DNA from: Pseudomonadota bacterium
Lineage (GTDB): Bacteria; Pseudomonadota; Alphaproteobacteria; Rhizobiales; Xanthobacteraceae
DNA: 7,154 nt
Assembly: GCA_021823875.1 (NCBI GenBank)
Contig: JAKAMD010000178.1
Location: 1-7,154, forward strand
Direction: 5' to 3'
Each line of letters opens with the position of its first letter. Position 1 is the first letter of the stretch. This document shows positions 5,220 to 7,154 of the stretch, piece by piece. A program made the position numbers and the translations under genes. The notes below the pieces were generated by a model. It worked only from the letters and a program-made list of their open reading frames with translations. It was not told where the DNA came from and did no database searches.

Positions 5220-5600
5220 TTAGCTCTGCGCCTCGACCTGACGCACCACGATGGTCAGGTGAGAGAACGGTTTGAAGATGCGGCCGACGCGGCCGCGGCC
5301 GCGCGGCGTGAACCGCTTGATCACGATCGACTTGCCGACATGCGCCTCGGCGACGACCAACTCGTCGACATCGAGGTCGTGATTGTTCTCGGCATTGGCG
5401 ATCGCCGACTCCAAGCACTTGCGCACGTCTTTGGCGATGCGCTTGCGCGAAAACTGCAGGTCGGCGAGCGCGCTCGCGACCTTCTTGCCGCGGATCAGCT
5501 GCGCGACGAGATTGAGCTTCTGCGGAGATACCCGCAGCATCCGGCTCACCGCTTTGGCCTCGTTGTCGGCGAGGTCCCGCCCGCGTGCGCTCTTGCCCAT
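5220..5600 (-). CDS. rplV: 50S ribosomal protein L22
   Basis: L22 sits on the outer 50S surface and sends a long beta-hairpin into the peptide tunnel, where with L4 it forms the constriction; hairpin changes can give macrolide resistance. From the ATG at 5600 the product is 126 residues, longer than the 110 of E. coli but normal for rhizobial relatives as I recall them. It begins MGKSARGRDLADNEAKAV, followed by MLRVSPQKLNLVAQLIRGKK at 21-40, SAIANAENNHDLDVDELVV at 65-83, and the tunnel hairpin KRFTPRGRGRVGRI at 95-108. The open frame extends to a TTG at 5615, but the purine-rich GAGAAGAAG fits only the ATG as a ribosome binding site. The gap to rpsS is 27 nt. Confidence 0.97.
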   Translation of the reverse strand: MGKSARGRDLADNEAKAVSRMLRVSPQKLNLVAQLIRGKKVASALADLQFSRKRIAKDVRKCLESAIANAENNHDLDVDELVVAEAHVGKSIVIKRFTPRGRGRVGRIFKPFSHLTIVVRQVEAQS

Positions 5601-5627
5601 GACTTCTTCTCTCAATCCTGTCGCGTG

Positions 5628-5906
5628 TTAGGCCTTCTTGGCCTTGCGATCCGCACTGTGGCCGTGGAACGTCCGGGTCGGCGCGAACTCGCCGAACTTG
5701 TGACCGACCATTTCCTCGGTCACCATCACCGGAATGTGCTTCTGGCCGTTGTAGACACCGAAATTCAGGCCGACGAACTGCGGCAGAATGGTCGAGCGAC
5801 GGCTCCAGATCTTGATCACTTCATGCCGGCCCGATGCACGCGACGTCTCCGCCTTTTTCAGCAGATAGCCGTCGACAAAGGGGCCTTTCCACAATGAACG
5901 CGCCAT
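5628..5906 (-). CDS. rpsS: 30S ribosomal protein S19
   Basis: S19 is in the 30S head, binds 16S rRNA together with S13 and reaches toward the A site and the intersubunit bridge. The product is 92 residues, normal. It starts MARSLWKGPFVDGYLLKK. The basic WSRRSTILPQFVG segment is at 35-47. The family signature NGQKHIPVMVTEEMVGHKFG at 53-72 continues to EFAPTRTFHGH. The end is basic (DRKAKKA). The ATG follows the rplB stop by 12 nt; TAAGGA, which includes that stop, is the likely ribosome binding site. Confidence 0.99.
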   Translation of the reverse strand: MARSLWKGPFVDGYLLKKAETSRASGRHEVIKIWSRRSTILPQFVGLNFGVYNGQKHIPVMVTEEMVGHKFGEFAPTRTFHGHSADRKAKKA

Positions 5907-5918
5907 AATGCGATGTCC

Positions 5919-6752
5919 TTAGCTCTGCTTCTTCTTGCGCACGTGGCGGCTCGCCACGATGAACTTGGTGGTGCGCTTGTTCTTGCGGGTCTTCTTGCCC
6001 TTGGTGGGGAAGCCCCACGGGGTGACCCAGTTGCCGCCGCCGTTGGTACGACCGCCGTGCGGGTGGTCGACCGGGTTCATGGTGATGCCGCGGTTGTGCG
6101 GCCGCCATCCCATCCAGCGCTTGCGGCCCGCCTTGCCGATGGTGGTGTTCATGTTGTCCGGGTTGGACACCGCACCGACCGTCGCCATGCAGCGGCCATG
6201 CACCAGGCGCTGCTCGGCCGAGGAAAGCCGCAGGATGACGTAGTCGCGATCGCGGCCGACGATCTGCGCATAGGAGCCGGCCGAACGCGCGACCTGACCG
6301 CCCTTGCCGATCTTCAGCTCGATATTGTGCACGATGGTGCCGACCGGGATGTTGCCGAGCGGCATCGCGTTTCCGGGCTTCACGTCGACATGCTCGCCGG
6401 CGATCACGGTATCGCCCGCCGCCAGACGCTGCGGCGCCAGGATATAGGCCTGTTCGCCGTCCTCGTACTTGATCAGCGCGATGAAGCCCGTGCGGTTGGG
6501 GTCGTATTCCAGCCGCTCGACCGTCGCCGGCACGTCGTGCTTGGTGCGCTTGAAGTCGATCTTGCGATAGGCCTGCTTGTGGCCGCCGCCGCGGAAGCGC
6601 ACGGTGATGCGCCCGTTGCCGTTGCGGCCGCCGGACGAGCTCTGGCCCTCGGTCAGCGTCTTGACCGGCGGACCCTTGTGCAGAGTCGTGCGGTCGACGA
6701 TGACCAGATGACGCTGGCTCGGCGTGGTCGGATTGTAGGTCTTCAAAGCCAT
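5919..6752 (-). CDS. rplB: 50S ribosomal protein L2, with an altered loop after DHPHGG
   Basis: L2 is one of the most conserved 50S proteins; it is needed for subunit joining, tRNA binding and peptidyl-transferase activity. The product is 277 residues, typical. It starts MALKTYNPTTPSQRHLVIVDR. The OB-fold domain contains GRNGNGRITVRFRGGGHKQ and LEYDPNRTGFIALIKYEDGE; the SH3-like domain contains GNAMPLGNIPVGTIVHNIE and GKGGQVARSAGSYAQIVGRD. The motif NPVDHPHGG is intact, with D229 and H230 (228 and 229 without Met, matching the E. coli catalytic-region numbering). The following loop reads RTNGGGNWVTPWG instead of the usual GEGRxxGxHPVTPWG, and is two residues shorter than in E. coli. The C-terminus is the normal basic tail (KGKKTRKNKRTTKF). 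The ATG lies 12 nt after the rplW stop behind TAAGGAAG. Confidence 0.98.
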   Translation of the reverse strand: MALKTYNPTTPSQRHLVIVDRTTLHKGPPVKTLTEGQSSSGGRNGNGRITVRFRGGGHKQAYRKIDFKRTKHDVPATVERLEYDPNRTGFIALIKYEDGEQAYILAPQRLAAGDTVIAGEHVDVKPGNAMPLGNIPVGTIVHNIELKIGKGGQVARSAGSYAQIVGRDRDYVILRLSSAEQRLVHGRCMATVGAVSNPDNMNTTIGKAGRKRWMGWRPHNRGITMNPVDHPHGGRTNGGGNWVTPWGFPTKGKKTRKNKRTTKFIVASRHVRKKKQS

Positions 6753-6764
6753 GGCAACGCTTCC

Positions 6765-7064
6765 TTACAATCCCGTGGTCACGTCGATGCGATGACCCTC
6801 TTCCAGGGTCACGATCGCGCGCTTGACGTCGGACTGTTGGCCGATCTTGTTCTTGAACGCCTTCACCTTGCCGCCGCGGATCAGCGTGTTGACGCTCTTG
6901 ACCTTGACGTCGAACAGCTTCTCCACCGCTTCCTTGATCTGCGGCTTGGTGGCGTCCTTGCGCACCTTGAACATCACTTTGTTGTACTCGGACGCCATGG
7001 TCGCCTTTTCGGTGATCACCGGGGCGATGATGACGTCGTAATGACGGGGATCGCTGGTGCTCAT
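6765..7064 (-). CDS. rplW: 50S ribosomal protein L23
   Basis: L23 lies at the peptide tunnel exit and is the main docking site for trigger factor and the signal recognition particle. The product is 99 residues, typical for alphaproteobacteria. It begins MSTSDPRHYDVIIAPVITEKATM. The conserved core is KVMFKVRKDATKPQIKEAVE, then KLFDVKVKSVNTL in the middle. The loop reaching into the tunnel is RGGKVKAFKNKIGQQSDVKR, and the end is AIVTLEEGHRIDVTTGL. Its ATG overlaps the rplD stop by 4 nt (ATGA), so it is translationally coupled to L4. A GGAG lies in the last codons of rplD. Confidence 0.99.
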   Translation of the reverse strand: MSTSDPRHYDVIIAPVITEKATMASEYNKVMFKVRKDATKPQIKEAVEKLFDVKVKSVNTLIRGGKVKAFKNKIGQQSDVKRAIVTLEEGHRIDVTTGL

Positions 7065-7154
7065 TTGAAGCGCGCCTCCAGCGCATCGACTGCAGCCTTG
7101 GTCAGCACCAAGGTCTTGCGCCGCATGATGTCGTAAACATTGATGCCCTGCACC
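7061..7154 (-). CDS. rplD: 50S ribosomal protein L4, C-terminal 30 residues only (window edge)
   Basis: L4 is an early 23S rRNA-binding protein with a loop in the peptide tunnel; in E. coli it also represses the S10 operon. Only its last 30 codons and TGA are inside the window, plus one base of the preceding codon. The frame reads VQGINVYDIMRRKTLVLTKA and on through VDALEARFK. The run GINVYDIMRRKTLVLTK is the typical L4 C-terminus, and the place directly before rplW is the standard S10 order. The stop overlaps the rplW start as ATGA. Nothing can be said about the rest of the protein. Confidence 0.93.
   Translation of the reverse strand, partial: VQGINVYDIMRRKTLVLTKAAVDALEARFK

Noticed and set aside
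5601..5615. TTG start for L22 adding five residues.
   Set aside because: The only AGGA-like sequence is about one base from the TTG, too close to work. The ATG at 5600 has a normally spaced purine-rich site and gives the expected N-terminus.
5821..7086. A 421-codon minus-strand open frame longer than any real gene here.
   Set aside because: It is an out-of-frame reading of rplW, rplB and the start of rpsS, with Arg/Gln/His/Gly-rich nonsense. The true frames are identified by family motifs.
5913..7136. A 407-codon plus-strand open frame across rplB and rplW.
   Set aside because: It is antisense to L2 and L23 and contains no known motif. It results from rare stop codons in GC-rich DNA.
1..7154. 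A hidden accessory system, mobile element, CRISPR array or RNA gene within the block.
   Set aside because: Every stretch is accounted for by ribosomal protein genes in canonical order, and the longest spacer is 52 nt. I saw no array-type repeats, transposase, tRNA-like fold or foreign-looking gene on either strand.

Overview
The window is one continuous, densely packed block of ribosomal protein genes, all on the minus strand. It is the S10 operon running directly into the spc operon. The likely source is an alphaproteobacterium of the order Hyphomicrobiales (Rhizobiales), perhaps near Bradyrhizobiaceae or Xanthobacteraceae. That placement rests on the high-GC coding, the gene order, and remembered resemblance of L23, S3, S17, L18 and L22 to rhizobial homologues. 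No alignment was run, so genus is not called.

Read in the direction of transcription (high to low coordinates) the order is: rplD (last 30 codons only), rplW, rplB, rpsS, rplV, rpsC, rplP, rpmC and rpsQ from the S10 part, then rplN, rplX, rplE, rpsN, rpsH, rplF, rplR and rpsE (C-terminal end cut off) from the spc part. This is the classical bacterial order with nothing inserted, lost or rearranged. Both edge genes are cut by the window, not broken. Junctions are tight: one 8-nt overlap, one 4-nt overlap, two 1-nt TGATG junctions, and otherwise gaps of 5 to 52 nt. The two largest gaps are rpsQ-rplN (52 nt, the S10/spc border) and rplE-rpsN (48 nt). I see no convincing promoter, terminator, RNA gene, mobile element or CRISPR array. 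No gene-free stretch exceeds 52 nt.

The products are structural proteins of the 50S (L4, L23, L2, L22, L16, L29, L14, L24, L5, L6, L18) and 30S (S19, S3, S17, S14, S8, S5) subunits. They surround the peptide exit tunnel (L4, L22, L23, L24, L29), the peptidyl-transferase support (L2, L16), the 5S rRNA site (L5, L18), the mRNA entry channel (S3, S5) and the 30S head and body.

I found no undescribed system. The items worth a second look are modest: an Ala/Lys/Pro-rich extension of about 40 residues on L5 whose start is well constrained; a shortened, altered loop in L2 just after the conserved DHPHGG motif; a possible 16-codon ORF filling the rpsQ-rplN gap and overlapping rplN by ATGA; and a hairpin just before the rplE ribosome binding site, where S8 autoregulation acts in E. 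coli. Three starts are set to ATG codons inside longer open frames (rplX, rpmC, rplV).
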